From contig DGHF01000072.1 of NCBI GenBank assembly GCA_002392545.1, positions 1 through 23,567 on the forward strand: 23,567 nt of DNA. Direction: 5' to 3'. The translations under genes and the position numbers were made by a program. Positions 1-5,935 of the stretch are shown piece after piece. How positions within the stretch are numbered: position 1 is the stretch's first letter; the number at the start of each line of letters is the position of its first letter. Below the pieces are notes generated by a model that saw only the letters and a list, made by a program, of their open reading frames with translations, was not told the origin of the DNA and ran no database searches. This DNA comes from Ruminococcus sp. UBA3855. Lineage in GTDB: Bacteria > Bacillota > Clostridia > Oscillospirales > Ruminococcaceae.

Positions 1-1004
1 AAAATTTCCCGAACTCGTGGGAGCTTGTCAGGAATTTCTCTGTGCTGGTAAATCAGCAGACATACCCTTTCACGGAGTTTGTTATCACATTTCAGCCGTT
101 TCAGAATTTCGTCTGCCATTCGTGCGCCCATTGGTGCGTGTCCGTTGAAATGTCCGCCCCTCATGTCCATGGTGAAACAAGAGGGTTTTGCAATATCGTG
201 CAATAGCATTGTCATACGTAAGGGCAATTCAGGGGCAATATTGCCAACTGATTTTGCAATGTGTTCCCATACCGTGAAATCATGATGTATTGAATGCTGT
301 TCAAATCCGACACATGGTGTAATTTCCGGAATCCATACCCCTAAAATTTCCGGATACTGCAATAATACTTCTGTGATATGTTCCCCTGTCAGCATTCCGC
401 AAAGTTCCGTGAAAACTCTCTCGACAGAAATTTTTTCAAGATTGGAAGCGTATTCTCTCATGGCGGAATCCGTGAGGGGTTCAGGTTTCAGCCCGAATCT
501 TGCATAAAAGCGCATTCCTCGCATGATACGGAGGGCATCTTCCTGAAATCTTGCAGAGGGATTTCCCACCGCCCGAAGAATGCCGTTTTTTAAATCATCC
601 GCACCATGAAAAGGGTCAAATAATCCCTTTTCCGGATGGTAGGCAATGGCATTGCATGTAAAATCCCGTCTGGACATATCTTCCATGGGGTCAGTCGTAA
701 AAGAGACAGAATCAGGGTGACGGCTGTCTGTATAGCTTCCTTCCGTCCGGAATGTCGTAATTTCAGCGTATCCGCCCTGATATTTTACCCCGACTGTCCC
801 GAATGCACGACCATAAAACAAACAATGTTCTTTTCCGAAAATGTTCATAATTTCATCCGGCGTTGCTGACGTTGCAATATCATAATCGTGGGGCTGTAAT
901 TCAAGTAAAAAATCCCTGACACATCCGCCGACCAAAAAAGCCTTGAATCCTTGCTTTTCCAGTTCGGCTATCATGACACATACAGGGGCTGGAAATGTAA
1001 TCAT
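1..1004 (-). CDS. cca: CCA tRNA nucleotidyltransferase (class II), 3' end cut by the window edge
   Basis: Translating the minus strand from ATG at 1004 gives an open frame of 334 codons that runs off the left edge, so roughly the C-terminal quarter is missing (bacterial family members are usually 400-450 aa). The enzyme adds or repairs the 3'-terminal CCA of tRNA. Visible motifs are the nucleotidyltransferase VGGCVRD near residue 25, the DYDIATSA metal-binding DxD-type segment, RRDFTCNAIAY in the neck region, GNPSARFQEDALRIMRGMRF, and an HD-like LLHDIAKP followed by NGHAP. A GAGGTG ribosome binding site lies at 1015-1020. The gene is divergent from the DUF4830 gene at 1091. A poly(A) polymerase is the main alternative, but in a Firmicute with this domain layout the CCA enzyme is the likelier call. 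Confidence 0.93.
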   Translation of the reverse strand, partial: MITFPAPVCVMIAELEKQGFKAFLVGGCVRDFLLELQPHDYDIATSATPDEIMNIFGKEHCLFYGRAFGTVGVKYQGGYAEITTFRTEGSYTDSRHPDSVSFTTDPMEDMSRRDFTCNAIAYHPEKGLFDPFHGADDLKNGILRAVGNPSARFQEDALRIMRGMRFYARFGLKPEPLTDSAMREYASNLEKISVERVFTELCGMLTGEHITEVLLQYPEILGVWIPEITPCVGFEQHSIHHDFTVWEHIAKSVGNIAPELPLRMTMLLHDIAKPSCFTMDMRGGHFNGHAPMGARMADEILKRLKCDNKLRERVCLLIYQHREIPDKLPRVREI

Positions 1005-1090
1005 AAAAAAAATTCACCTCTTTCTTTTTTTGTGAAAAGTGTATAAATCAAGCCTATACTGCATAGGAATATGCAAAGGAGTGATGTACA

Positions 1091-1507
1091 TTGAAATACG
1101 ACTGGAAATGTTGGTTAGTCCTCATCCCTGTGATAATCTGTGCTGTTATCATCATCACGGACAAAAACAAAACCGAACAACTCCCCATTTCTATGGCAAC
1201 AGAAAGCGAACGTGAAAATTATCTGCTTTCTATCGGGTGGGAAGGAAAACAAATTGATTCACAAAAAGTTATCATTCCCGAAACCCCTGACGACACCTAT
1301 CAATTGTATTTTTCCATGCAGAAACAACAGAGTTTACCACTTTCTGACTATATGGGAAATGATGCAACAATTTATACATATCAATTGAAAAATTCTGATT
1401 TTTATGCAGAATTACTCATATCAGAAGGGGTTCTGGTAGGGGTGCAGTTCTATGACCCCTTGCAGGGAATTACACTTGACAAGGATGGGAAACCTTTTAA
1501 CGGATAG
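1091..1507 (+). CDS. Membrane-anchored DUF4830 family protein
   Basis: A 138-aa protein with one N-terminal hydrophobic segment (about residues 8-23, WLVLIPVIICAVIIIT) and a soluble, probably extracytoplasmic, remainder. The segment from about residue 38, with ERENYLLSIGWE, a VIIPE motif, a YxLYxxxQKxQ-like stretch and a TYQLKN segment, resembles the DUF4830 family by my recollection; the function is unknown. The start is TTG at 1091, chosen because AAAGGAG at 1075-1081 is well spaced for it. The ATG at 1084 is in another frame and leads to an 82-aa shadow reading frame. A terminator follows directly after the stop. The gene is monocistronic and divergent from cca. Confidence 0.82.
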   Translation: MKYDWKCWLVLIPVIICAVIIITDKNKTEQLPISMATESERENYLLSIGWEGKQIDSQKVIIPETPDDTYQLYFSMQKQQSLPLSDYMGNDATIYTYQLKNSDFYAELLISEGVLVGVQFYDPLQGITLDKDGKPFNG

Positions 1508-1508
1508 G

Positions 1509-1540
1509 AAAACAGGCTGCTGAAATCGGCAGCCTGTTTT
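1509..1540. terminator. Bidirectional intrinsic terminator between convergent genes
   Basis: A perfect 12-bp stem (AAAACAGGCTGC at 1509-1520 with GCAGCCTGTTTT at 1529-1540) encloses an 8-nt loop. The stem ends in a T run on both strands, so it can serve the DUF4830 gene (plus) and the DUF4870-like gene (minus) that converge here. Confidence 0.92.
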
Positions 1541-1552
1541 ATTGATTCCACA

Positions 1553-1963
1553 TCATGTAAAGGGGTGTAATAAGTTACCAATCAACGGCAGTTCTTTTGC
1601 CTTCCCCTGTATTGCATTCACCAGCAAAAACAGCCAGCTCCCTGCTCCAATCAGAAACAAAGCCACTCCAAACAAAGTGCTCAGAAAATGACCTAACAGC
1701 GGAATTATCCACAAAATTCTTCCTACTGTCTTATTGAGAATCACAGCCACAACACAAAATATTGTCAGAATTAAACTTTGATTAGCGTAAAATTTCGCAA
1801 ATCCGGAATTTGTATTGACTACCAGCGGAAGCCAAAATACACACGGAATTGTTGTAATCGCTGCGACAATGGTATTTTCCTGAATGTCTTCAGGAGAATA
1901 TTGATTTGTCGAATCCGGCGCATTGACAATCATATCTTTCAATTCGTTTGGGTCAAAAGCCAT
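1553..1963 (-). CDS. Small multi-pass membrane protein, DUF4870/Tic20-like
   Basis: A 136-aa protein with three or four hydrophobic segments. The signatures are FAKFYANQSL, matching the family's F-x-FHANQ motif, followed by hydrophobic helices and an ending GKAKELPLIGNL, matching the family's GKAKELPIIGK. This places it in the DUF4870/Tic20-like membrane proteins, whose bacterial function is not established. The start is ATG at 1963 because GGAGGAGGG lies directly upstream. An in-frame ATG 33 nt further out at 1996 would overlap the nrdR stop and has no comparable binding site. The gene follows nrdR by about 30 nt on the same strand and is probably cotranscribed with it. Confidence 0.85.
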   Translation of the reverse strand: MAFDPNELKDMIVNAPDSTNQYSPEDIQENTIVAAITTIPCVFWLPLVVNTNSGFAKFYANQSLILTIFCVVAVILNKTVGRILWIIPLLGHFLSTLFGVALFLIGAGSWLFLLVNAIQGKAKELPLIGNLLHPFT

Positions 1964-1992
1964 GAAAATCCCTCCTCCAAAACAACGGATGT

Positions 1993-2469
1993 TCAAACAG
2001 TATCTTCTTCTTTTTCCGGAATTTTCCCTTCTGTCAGGGAACTGATTGCTGTCATGAAACCGGCGACATCCTTGAAATCCTGATAAACGGATGCAAAGCG
2101 AATATATGCAATGTGGTCAAGTTCCCGCAGTTCCTCCAAAATCAGTGAACCGATTCTGTCAGAGGTCAGCTGTGTATTCCAGCTACCTGCATAGACAGCT
2201 TCTATCTTGTCAGCAATTGCGTTGACCTGTGTCACATTGACAGGTCTTTTCTTGACAGCATGGTAAATTCCGCTCAAGAGCTTGTTTCTGTCGTAAGGCT
2301 CAAGAGAACCGTCACGCTTAATGACAATCCAAAGAGGCTGTTCTACAATTTCATAAGTCGTGAAACGCTTCCCACAGGAAAGACATTCCCTCCTGCGCCG
2401 TTTCCTGTCCTCCGCCGGTCGGGAATCTACCACTTTCGACGACTCATAACCACAATACGGACACTTCAC
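1993..2469 (-). CDS. nrdR: Transcriptional repressor NrdR
   Basis: A 158-aa protein, the usual family length. NrdR senses ATP/dATP and represses ribonucleotide reductase operons. The N-terminal zinc ribbon is visible as C3-x2-C6 and C29-x2-C32 with an arginine/lysine-rich linker (RKRRRR at 22-27). An ATP-cone domain covers about residues 47-137, beginning WIVIKRDGSLEPYDRNKL. The start is GTG at 2469 with AGGTGA just upstream, and MKCPYCG is the canonical NrdR N-terminus. A consensus promoter lies about 50 nt upstream. Its expected targets, nrd genes, are not in this window. Confidence 0.98.
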   Translation of the reverse strand: MKCPYCGYESSKVVDSRPAEDRKRRRRECLSCGKRFTTYEIVEQPLWIVIKRDGSLEPYDRNKLLSGIYHAVKKRPVNVTQVNAIADKIEAVYAGSWNTQLTSDRIGSLILEELRELDHIAYIRFASVYQDFKDVAGFMTAISSLTEGKIPEKEEDTV

Positions 2470-2522
2470 TAACAGTCACCTCAATTCTGAAAAATCATTC
2501 TGAACTCCCGTCTACACCTCTA

Positions 2523-2551
2523 ATTATAACAGAATCCCCCATTGCTGTCAA
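2523..2551 (-). promoter_or_regulatory. Sigma-A promoter for nrdR
   Basis: On the minus strand a perfect -35 TTGACA (2546-2551) and a perfect -10 TATAAT (2523-2528) are separated by exactly 17 nt. The predicted start is near 2516, giving a leader of about 47 nt before the GTG of nrdR. Confidence 0.88.
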
Positions 2552-2593
2552 TGCTGAAATTCCACAATTTTCAGAAAAATATCATAATTTTTT

Positions 2594-3409
2594 TTACGTT
2601 TGGGATAATGCCGAGCCTTTCCGCTCAATGCTGGTGATGATGTGCCCTAACATGCGGTAACTCCCCACTAAATCCGAAATTCCACGGAAATTCTTGCGGT
2701 ATAATTCCAGCATTACAGAAGATTCCGGACTGTATTGGTAAAGCGTTTCCAGAAATGCCCTGATTCTGAAATCTCCCTGACCTAATGGCAGACAGTCCCC
2801 TTTTTCGCCGTGGTCACTCATGTGCACATGAATCACGTGTGAACCCAGCATGTGCAGAATGTCAGAGGGCGATTCTCCTGAACGTACCGCCTGTTTCACG
2901 TCTAATACAAAACAGGCATCATTCCCCAGAATCCGCAACATTTCACGCATAAAATGCAGTTTCCCGCTTTGACAGCGTTCCACGTTTTCCTGTGCCACTG
3001 TAATTCCGAATTCTTTCCCAGCGTTCACAAGCCTTAAATATCGTTCACAATATAATTCCGATTCGACTGAAACATATTTGTTATTGCCATGAAAGACAAA
3101 ATATTCCGCCCCGAAAATCTGCATGACTTCAAATGTGCGCTTATAATAATCTATCATATCATCAACTCGCCTGTCATAGCTTGAAAATAACATCAGCGGT
3201 TCAATCGGACATGCAAACGGATGCACGGAACGGCATGTCACACCATAACGTTCCATAATGGTTTTCATGGTGTGAACCCGTTCCCTTGTAATGTCAGAAT
3301 CAGAGTTGATGAATAATTCCACATGCGTGACCCCATTCAAGGCGAGGTCATATAATGCCTCCTCTAAATGCTGAGGATACAAACACGCTGTCGAAACTCC
3401 TGCCTGCAT
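2594..3409 (-). CDS. Sugar phosphate isomerase/epimerase-like TIM-barrel protein
   Basis: A 271-aa protein of the xylose isomerase-like TIM barrel (AP endonuclease 2) superfamily. Supporting features are the GVSTACLYP N-terminus, the VELF strand, YFVFHG, VAQENVER, CFVLDVKQA and a VIHVHMSDHGEKGDCLPLGQGDF segment. These supply the Glu, Asp and His residues that bind a divalent metal in this fold. The substrate cannot be told from sequence. The start is ATG at 3409 (AGGGGTG about 6 nt upstream). A GTG at 3442 extends the frame by 11 codons, but it falls at the predicted transcription start of the promoter at 3448-3476, so it is unlikely to be used. The gene reads towards nrdR on the same strand. 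Confidence 0.88.
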   Translation of the reverse strand: MQAGVSTACLYPQHLEEALYDLALNGVTHVELFINSDSDITRERVHTMKTIMERYGVTCRSVHPFACPIEPLMLFSSYDRRVDDMIDYYKRTFEVMQIFGAEYFVFHGNNKYVSVESELYCERYLRLVNAGKEFGITVAQENVERCQSGKLHFMREMLRILGNDACFVLDVKQAVRSGESPSDILHMLGSHVIHVHMSDHGEKGDCLPLGQGDFRIRAFLETLYQYSPESSVMLELYRKNFRGISDLVGSYRMLGHIITSIERKGSALSQT

Positions 3410-3447
3410 CAGGAACACCCCTTTCATTGTATTTTCGTTCACCTGTA

Positions 3448-3476
3448 ATTATATCATATTTTTCGTCAGATTGCAA
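3448..3476 (-). promoter_or_regulatory. Sigma-A promoter for the TIM-barrel gene
   Basis: On the minus strand, -35 TTGCAA (3471-3476) and a perfect -10 TATAAT (3448-3453) have a 17-nt spacer. Transcription should start near 3441, about 32 nt upstream of the ATG at 3409. This promoter position is what argues against the GTG start at 3442. Confidence 0.8.
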
Positions 3477-3534
3477 CCGAAAAAAATAATTTTCTGTAAT
3501 TGTATCAAATTCAACCCATTTCATGCAAAAGCCG

Positions 3535-3563
3535 TTGACAAATGTTTCCGGATGTGTTATGAT
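3535..3563 (+). promoter_or_regulatory. Sigma-A promoter for the 206-aa orphan gene
   Basis: A perfect -35 TTGACA (3535-3540), a 17-nt spacer and -10 TATGAT (3558-3563). It is divergent from the TIM-barrel promoter about 60 nt away. The predicted start near 3570 gives a leader of about 63 nt. Confidence 0.83.
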
Positions 3564-3573
3564 AATATTACCA

Positions 3574-3599
3574 CAGGGGAACACAGTCAATTTCCCCTG
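3574..3599 (+). promoter_or_regulatory. 5' leader hairpin of the orphan gene
   Basis: An 8-bp perfect inverted repeat (CAGGGGAA at 3574-3581, TTCCCCTG at 3592-3599) with a 10-nt loop lies at the predicted 5' end of the mRNA. No T run follows, so it is not a terminator. It could stabilise the transcript or bind a regulator. Confidence 0.5.
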
Positions 3600-3632
3600 A
3601 AAACAGTAACAACGTGACGGAGGTCTCACATT

Positions 3633-4253
3633 ATGGGTATGTTTGCAGGGGCGATATTCATCCGCAATGAACAGCAATTAACAAAAGAAGCATTGATTGA
3701 AAAATTCTATGCTTATATGCAGTCAAAGGGTTATCAGGCTTGTGACAAGGAACAGGGGAAATTTAATTTCACATTTGCATTTTCCGGAAAATGGTTCTCA
3801 ATTGTCGGTACAGAAGAAAAGCTTGCATTCAATACCATGTATGCAAAAAATGCATTCCGCCTGCCGATGTTCACGGCGGATTTGGTGGACAGCGATTTTG
3901 TAGAAATGGTTCTGTATGATGTTGATGGTAATCAGCAAGATAATGAGTATATCGGAGAACCCTATTGGGGTGATGAAGACATTGAAGCGTGTGAAGAAGA
4001 ATATGGAACGGAATTTTCAAAGCCTGAAACTAATCTTTCTGCTTGGTCGCCTTACTTAAAAGAAGGAATTTCCCTTGATGAATTTCAGAATGCATTAAAT
4101 GCACATTCTGTTTTTGCTGAGGATGCTTTCGGAGATTTCTGCGAATTGATTGAAGTGGACGTGAAAACACTCTTCTTTGACGGAATTTCCGCTTTTGAGG
4201 AAAACAGAACAGAGAATGAAAATATCACAGAGTTATATTTCAAAAAAGTGTAA
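3633..4253 (+). CDS. Conserved-looking protein of unknown function, acidic, 206 aa
   Basis: I do not recognise the family. The start ATG at 3633 has GGAGG at 3620-3624. The protein is soluble-looking, strongly acidic (for example GDEDIEACEEEYGTEF around residues 114-129) and has no signal peptide or membrane segment. The N-terminal third (residues 18-64) reads as an alpha-beta domain with aromatic residues, including KFNFTFAFSGKWFSIVGTEEKLAF. That pattern is reminiscent of proteins that compare or score a partner rather than of an enzyme, but this is only an impression. Base composition resembles the neighbours. It has its own strong promoter and leader hairpin. No terminator separates it from the rpsF promoter, so readthrough is possible. 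Confidence 0.82.
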   Translation: MGMFAGAIFIRNEQQLTKEALIEKFYAYMQSKGYQACDKEQGKFNFTFAFSGKWFSIVGTEEKLAFNTMYAKNAFRLPMFTADLVDSDFVEMVLYDVDGNQQDNEYIGEPYWGDEDIEACEEEYGTEFSKPETNLSAWSPYLKEGISLDEFQNALNAHSVFAEDAFGDFCELIEVDVKTLFFDGISAFEENRTENENITELYFKKV

Positions 4254-4271
4254 GAATTTTTGAAAAAGCAC

Positions 4272-4300
4272 TTGACAAGCCCTGAAAATTGTGGTATAAT
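4272..4300 (+). promoter_or_regulatory. Sigma-A promoter of the rpsF-ssb-rpsR operon
   Basis: Perfect -35 TTGACA (4272-4277), 17-nt spacer, perfect -10 TATAAT (4295-4300). Start predicted near 4307. Full consensus fits a highly expressed ribosomal operon. Confidence 0.93.
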
Positions 4301-4306
4301 ATTGAA

Positions 4307-4399
4307 GATTGTTCGGGATTGAACAATCCGCCCGTGAGGGTGTCCATCCTTGCCTGCTATCCCATTGACAGGCGAAATCCAGAAGGAGGTGCATTTGAA
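4307..4399 (+). promoter_or_regulatory. Structured 5' leader of rpsF, candidate S6:S18 autoregulatory region
   Basis: The leader of about 93 nt can form three hairpins. The first is GATTGTTC (4307-4314) with GAACAATC (4321-4328), at the predicted 5' end. The second is CGCCC (4329-4333) with GGGTG (4338-4342), closed by a GTGA tetraloop. The third is GCCTG (4352-4356) with CAGGC (4369-4373). The ribosome binding site AAGGAGGT follows at 4383-4390. In many bacteria the S6:S18 complex represses its own operon through a leader RNA with a conserved CCG. A CCG is present at 4328-4330, but I cannot confirm that it sits in the right structural context. Confidence 0.5.
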
Positions 4400-4693
4400 A
4401 TGGCAAAACTGAACGAGAACTATGAGGCTATGGTTGTTTTCAGCCTGAAGAAGGACGAAGACGATATCAAGGCTCTGATTGAAAAGTTCAAGGCTCTGAT
4501 TGAAAAGAACGGTACTCTGACTGAAGAGGTCAACGAGTGGGGCAAGCGTAAGCTGGCATACCCGATTAACTACGAGAATGACGGCTACTATGTATTGTAT
4601 ACATTCACTGCAAAGCCTGATTTTCCGGCAGAACTGAACAGAGTTCTGAATATCACTGACGGCGTTCTGCGTGCTCTGGTAACTACCAAGTAA
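4400..4693 (+). CDS. rpsF: 30S ribosomal protein S6
   Basis: A 97-aa protein with the S6 fold. It has the NENYEAMVVFSL opening strand, VNEWGKRKLAYPINYENDGYY in the centre, and ITDGVLRALVTTK at the end. S6 sits on the 30S platform with S18. The start is ATG at 4400 after AAGGAGGT. The open frame extends upstream to 4289, but that part lies in the promoter and leader and does not resemble S6. It is the first gene of the classic rpsF-ssb-rpsR operon. Confidence 0.98.
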   Translation: MAKLNENYEAMVVFSLKKDEDDIKALIEKFKALIEKNGTLTEEVNEWGKRKLAYPINYENDGYYVLYTFTAKPDFPAELNRVLNITDGVLRALVTTK

Positions 4694-4738
4694 GCTGAAC
4701 CCATGTAGAAACTGATAATTTCTAGGGGAGGGACTGTA

Positions 4739-5509
4739 ATGTTTAATAAGGTTATTTTGATGGGAAATCTGACCAGAGACCCCGAAATGCGTACTTCACA
4801 AAGCGGTGTTACAATGTGCCGTTTCAGTATTGCTGTTAATCGTGGTTACGCAAGACAGGGCGAGGAGCAACAGACTGACTTCTTTAACATCATTTGCTTT
4901 AGACAAACGGCTGAATTTGTTTCCAGATGGTTTTCTAAGGGTAAGGCAATTCTTGTAGAAGGTAAGGTTCAAAATAACAATTACACTGATAACAATGGTG
5001 TGAAACATTACACTACAGAAGTTGTTGCAGACAGTGTTTCTTTCTGCGGAAACAAGTCCGACAACGGCGGAAACGGCTACCCGAATGGTGGCGGTTATGG
5101 TAACAACGGCGGTTATAATGGCGGTGGTTATCAGAATAACGGTGGCTATGGCAATAACGGCGGTGGTTTCCAAAATAATGGCGGTTACGGCAATAATGGC
5201 GGTGGCTTCCAAAATAACGGTGGCTACGGCAATAATGGCGGTGGCTTCCAAAATAACGGTGGCTATGGCAATAACGGCGGTGGTTATGGTAACGGCGGTT
5301 ACGGCAATAACAGCGGTGGTTATCCCAGCGACGGCTACAATGACGGCGGTTTCCAGATGCCTCAGCCCCCTGCGCCCCAGCAGTCCGCCCCCTCTCAGCA
5401 GTCACAGCAATTCCAGCCTAATCCGCCTTCTGACGAGAAAAAGTCGGTGGAACTCGGAAATATCAGTGACTTCGAGGAAATCATCAGTGACGGAGATGTC
5501 CCATTTTAA
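4739..5509 (+). CDS. ssb: Single-stranded DNA-binding protein with a long Gly/Asn-rich repeat linker
   Basis: A 256-aa SSB, clearly longer than the usual 150-180 aa. The OB fold covers about residues 1-106, from the MFNKVILMGNLTRDPE start through DFFNIICFRQTAEF and KAILVEGKVQ to the TTEVVADSVSF strand. A linker of Gly, Asn, Tyr and Phe (about residues 110-205) contains a 13-residue unit, GGYGNNGGGFQNN, repeated in tandem, then a Pro/Gln/Ser-rich stretch. The acidic tip DFEEIISDGDVPF that recruits replication and repair partners is intact at the end. The ribosome binding site is GGGGAGGG at 4725-4732, and a small TAGAAA/TTTCTA hairpin (4706-4724) lies just before it. It lies between rpsF and rpsR. 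Confidence 0.97.
   Translation: MFNKVILMGNLTRDPEMRTSQSGVTMCRFSIAVNRGYARQGEEQQTDFFNIICFRQTAEFVSRWFSKGKAILVEGKVQNNNYTDNNGVKHYTTEVVADSVSFCGNKSDNGGNGYPNGGGYGNNGGYNGGGYQNNGGYGNNGGGFQNNGGYGNNGGGFQNNGGYGNNGGGFQNNGGYGNNGGGYGNGGYGNNSGGYPSDGYNDGGFQMPQPPAPQQSAPSQQSQQFQPNPPSDEKKSVELGNISDFEEIISDGDVPF
5141..5293 (+). repeat. Tandem 39-nt repeats inside ssb
   Basis: Three full units (5141-5179, 5180-5218, 5219-5257) and a fourth partial one (5258-5293) encode GGYGNNGGGFQNN each. The copies differ mainly at synonymous third positions. This indicates an in-frame tandem duplication under protein-level selection. Confidence 0.9.
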
Positions 5510-5536
5510 CAATATTTGAAAAGGAGAACTTGAACT

Positions 5537-5779
5537 ATGGAACGTGAGAGAACTGGTCGTCCCTCTAAGCGTCCCCGCAAGAAGGTTTGCATGTTCTGCG
5601 TGGATAGAATTGAGAAGATTGACTATAAAGATATTACGAAGTTGAGAAAGTGCATGACTGAGCGGTCTAAGATTCTTCCCCGCCGTGTAACTGGTACATG
5701 TGCATACCATCAGCGTGAACTGACTGTTGCTATCAAGAGAGCAAGACACATTGCCCTGCTTCCCTATGTGAGCGACTAA
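5537..5779 (+). CDS. rpsR: 30S ribosomal protein S18
   Basis: An 80-aa S18 with the characteristic KVCMFC, IDYKDITKLRKCMTERSKILPRRVTGTC and HQRELTVAIKRARHIALLPY segments. It carries four cysteines (18, 21, 39 and 55), including a CxxC pair. Such a set suggests a possible zinc-binding version, though the ligands cannot be assigned from sequence alone. The ribosome binding site AAGGAG is at 5520-5525. It is the last gene of the rpsF-ssb-rpsR operon and is followed by a terminator. Confidence 0.98.
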   Translation: MERERTGRPSKRPRKKVCMFCVDRIEKIDYKDITKLRKCMTERSKILPRRVTGTCAYHQRELTVAIKRARHIALLPYVSD

Positions 5780-5794
5780 TTCGGGAAAAATACT

Positions 5795-5824
5795 CCCCCA
5801 TGCAATTGCGTGGGGGTTTTTCTT
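5795..5824 (+). terminator. Intrinsic terminator after rpsR
   Basis: A 9-bp stem, CCCCCATGC (5795-5803) with GCGTGGGGG (5808-5816) including one G-T wobble, has an AATT loop and is followed by a T-rich tail, TTTTTCTTT. Confidence 0.93.
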
Positions 5825-5864
5825 TGTACATATCTATGAATTTTACAGGAATGCAAAAATCCTC

Positions 5865-5893
5865 TTGCATTTCTGAGGGTTATCGTGTATAAT
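5865..5893 (+). promoter_or_regulatory. Sigma-A promoter for prfB
   Basis: -35 TTGCAT (5865-5870), 17-nt spacer, perfect -10 TATAAT (5888-5893). The start should be near 5900, about 36 nt before the ATG of prfB. Confidence 0.83.
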
Positions 5894-5935
5894 AAGAGTA
5901 TGCTGTATTACCAAGTATTGAAAAGGAGATATATT

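Noticed and set aside
2554..2574. CTGAAA/TTTCAG inverted repeat as a terminator for the TIM-barrel gene
   Set aside because: The stem is short and mismatched, has no T run on the minus strand, and overlaps the nrdR promoter region.
3410..3442. GTG start at 3442 for the TIM-barrel gene
   Set aside because: It coincides with the predicted transcription start. ATG at 3409 has a good binding site and gives the family-typical N-terminus.
4311..4324. GTTC...GAAC inverted repeat as a LexA site
   Set aside because: Half-sites are in the opposite order and 6 nt apart. It is better explained as the 5' hairpin of the rpsF mRNA.
4289..4399. N-terminal extension of rpsF to 4289
   Set aside because: It covers the -10 box and leader, and S6 homology begins exactly at 4400.
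5141..5293. CRISPR-like tandem repeat
   Set aside because: Units are contiguous with no spacers, in frame, and encode the SSB linker.
4796..5519. Three long alternative reading frames over ssb (minus 4796-5251, minus 5013-5405, plus 5022-5519)
   Set aside because: They arise because the Gly/Asn repeats are stop-free in other frames. The products are repetitive and have no ribosome binding sites.
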